Source: Sedimenticola sp.
GTDB taxonomy: Bacteria > Pseudomonadota > Gammaproteobacteria > Chromatiales > Chromatiaceae
Assembly: GCA_030619405.1 (NCBI GenBank)
Contig: JAUXBK010000122.1
Coordinates: 1-7,984 of the forward strand
Direction of reading: 5' to 3'
Length of the DNA: 7,984 nt
The notes below the pieces were generated by a model. The model saw only the letters and a program-made list of their open reading frames with translations. It was not told where the DNA came from and did no database searches. This document shows, piece by piece, positions 7,292 through 7,984 of this stretch (positions within the stretch are counted from its first letter, which is position 1; each line of letters begins with the position of its first letter). The translations under genes and the position numbers were made by a program.

Positions 7292-7450
7292 TTATGGGGG
7301 CTCGTAGCGAGGGAGTGGGATGTAGAGCGCCGGGGCCCCTGCCCGGTTGAATCGTCCGCCGTACCGTTTCGCACCGTCACCCGACAGCGGGTCGAAGGGC
7401 CAGAACGGGTTGTGAGCGCGATAGGCCACTCCCTGAAGCCGGCGACTCAT
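7292..7450 (-). pseudogene. 5' fragment of a RES-domain toxin gene (NAD+-degrading family)
   Basis: 52 codons from the ATG at 7450. GVAYRAHNP and DPLSGDGAKRYGGRFNRAG are the start of the RES domain, continuing into APALY. RES toxins (MbcT type) deplete NAD+ and are normally ~150 or more residues. Here similarity ends near residue 44 (ALYIPL), and PRYEPP and a TAA follow, so the Glu and other later active-site residues are missing. The ATG overlaps the TGA of the antitoxin relic (TGATG), the normal layout of such pairs. The lost 3' part may have been removed by a mobile element: the sequence AATCCGACAGCCTCC just beyond looks like a transposon end, but no transposase is seen. Confidence 0.75.
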
Positions 7451-7494
7451 CAGGCATAACCGCCCTCTGCAATGCGATCGAGTATTTCTTTGCC
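7450..7494 (-). pseudogene. 3' tail of an Xre/MbcA/ParS-type antitoxin (RES partner)
   Basis: Only ~14 codons remain: GKEILDRIAEGGYA then TGA. The tail fits the end of the toxin-binding domain of RES-partner antitoxins (V-x-x-L-x-R-I-x-x-G-x-x-A), and its stop overlaps the RES ATG. Upstream, the sequence changes frame and becomes caspase-like, so the junction lies at about 7485-7495. The identification rests on the short motif plus position, hence modest confidence. Confidence 0.55.
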
Positions 7495-7697
7495 GGGTAC
7501 CAAGTGGAGAGTTGATAGCTCCTGGCGCTGGTGAAGACCACGCCGCTGGTGATCCCTGAGCGGGTCGCCTTGGTCCTGAGCATGGCGGGGCTCACGTTCC
7601 GGAACAGCAGGCCCTTCTGGGTGCGGCCCGAAATGCAGGCGTCCAGCACCAGGGCGGTGACAGCGAGGGTAAGCCCTTTCAGGGGGATAGGTGGATT
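7486..7697 (-). pseudogene. Internal fragment of a second caspase-like (peptidase C14) gene
   Basis: The open frame runs from just after a TAG at 7698-7700. It reads IPLKGLTLAVTALVLDACISGRT..., with the catalytic-Cys motif LDACxSG (Cys codon at 7635-7637), then GLLFRNVSPAML, GVVFTSARSYQLSTWYPAKK. This is the central part of a bacterial caspase domain, ending just before the usual HSLFTYYFLKG. There it meets the antitoxin relic. The catalytic His and both ends are absent. It belongs to a different subfamily from the intact caspase at 3817-6027, which has SSKSGQALQAV after its Cys motif, so it is not a recent duplicate. The last codons of the open frame (to 7377) are shadow of the RES fragment. 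Confidence 0.8.
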
Positions 7698-7736
7698 CTA
7701 TTGTTTCATGCTTCCTGATCGCCTGATTGGTATGTG

Positions 7737-7804
7737 ATCGGGTCAGAGGAGGCCGAAGCCTCCGTCTGCCCACAGAACCGTGCGTACGGGTCCGTACACG
7801 GCTC
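7737..7804 (-). ncRNA. Group II intron domains V and VI with branch-point A
   Basis: Domain V: GAGCCGTG (7804-7797) pairs with CACGGTTC (7782-7775) over 8 bp, with a 2 nt bulge CG and the AGC catalytic triad. The upper stem is TACG-GACC-CGTA, giving 30 nt in all instead of the usual 34. Domain VI: GGGCAGA...GGAGGC-TTCG-GCCTCC-TCTG, then an unpaired A (7743), then CCC pairing with GGG. This A is where the branch-point adenosine should be, 7 nt before the exon, and the intron ends GAT, agreeing with the 3' AY rule. Confidence 0.75.
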
Positions 7805-7805
7805 C

Positions 7806-7984
7806 TCACGCAAGCGATATCCAATGATGAAGCTCAAACCAATGCGCTTTCCCCCCGGGCTTTGGGATTTCCACCCACCGCACCGGAGAGGGTTTGTAAG
7901 TCCAGCTTTCCAGTTCCTCTTTCAGCTGGCTTAGCTCTTCGCTCAGACGCGATTCGAACTCGGCAATCGTTATCCCGTCAACTC
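7806..7984 (-). pseudogene. Group II intron reverse transcriptase/maturase fragment (LtrA-like)
   Basis: The frame enters at the window edge as VDGITIAEFESRLSEELSQL and continues SWTYKPSPVRWVEIPKPGGK, the N-terminal RT0/RT1 region of group II intron proteins (GVDGxT..., YxPxPVRRVxIPKPxGxxRPLGIPT). After GGKA it changes to HWFELHHWISLA and stops at TGA 7806-7808, two bases before domain V. About three quarters of the protein is lost by an internal deletion near 7847. The start lies outside the window. Confidence 0.82.

Larger units (their letters stand above)
7737..7984 (-). mobile_element. 3' part of a group II intron, internally deleted
   Basis: It runs in from beyond the right edge. It holds a reverse-transcriptase (LtrA-type) fragment (7984-~7848), a short linker, then domains V and VI up to a predicted 3' splice site at 7737/7736. 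Most of the intron-encoded protein (RT motifs 2-7, maturase domain and any endonuclease) is missing, so this copy cannot move by its own protein. The 3' flank starts CACATACC and leads after ~37 bp into the caspase relic. Confidence 0.8.

Noticed and set aside
7450..7824. 124-codon minus-strand frame treated as one protein
   Set aside because: It runs through the intron end, and out of frame through the caspase relic. Only its last ~14 codons carry a plausible signal, the antitoxin tail.
7531..7934. Plus-strand ORFs in the right end
   Set aside because: Antisense to the caspase relic and the intron; the RT, DV/DVI and caspase signals are all on the minus strand.

Overview
This 8 kb window is GC-rich, with gammaproteobacterium-like gene content. 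Lipoprotein caspases, DUF4384 proteins and FGE/SUMF1-fold proteins are common in sulfur-oxidising gammaproteobacteria and their symbionts, so such a host is a plausible guess, but nothing here proves taxonomy. No core housekeeping gene is present. It reads as an accessory region built from exported signalling or proteolysis-type proteins, toxin-antitoxin (TA) modules and decayed mobile elements.

Left part (1-6027). The 3' end of a single-pass membrane protein gene enters from the left on the plus strand. It converges across a GTAG-footed REP-like hairpin on a minus-strand series. In transcription order that series is: a caspase (peptidase C14) lipoprotein (6027-3817) with its own good promoter; a VapBC module (3688-3039) with its own promoter and palindromic operator; a DUF4384 lipoprotein (2973-1579); and an FGE/SUMF1-fold exported protein (1582-686) that overlaps the lipoprotein gene by an ATGA. 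All three large proteins carry export signals, so the cassette probably acts in the envelope. The visibly AT-richer vapBC looks inserted between the caspase and the lipoprotein/FGE-like pair.

Middle (6028-6571). There is no intact gene here. The stretch holds the caspase promoter, two direct copies of a REP-like hairpin (GTAG + GGCGCAATA...TATTGCGCC), a truncated REP-associated tyrosine transposase (RAYT) start, and one inverted REP-like hairpin. Together these look like the relic of a REP-RAYT unit.

Right part (6572-7984). A plus-strand RHH antitoxin / PIN toxin pair overlaps by GTGA and is followed by a stem-loop. On the minus strand, 7984 to 7292, lies a chain of broken pieces: the 3' part of a group II intron (a reverse-transcriptase fragment fused to domains V and VI, with a recognisable branch-point A and 3' splice site); a fragment of a second caspase around its catalytic Cys; the last residues of an Xre/MbcA-type antitoxin; and the first ~45 residues of a RES-domain toxin. 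The window thus has two apparently intact TA modules and the relic of a third, one intact caspase and one caspase relic.

The best candidate for an underdescribed system is the envelope caspase + DUF4384 lipoprotein + FGE-like trio. Its joint function is inference from order and export signals only.
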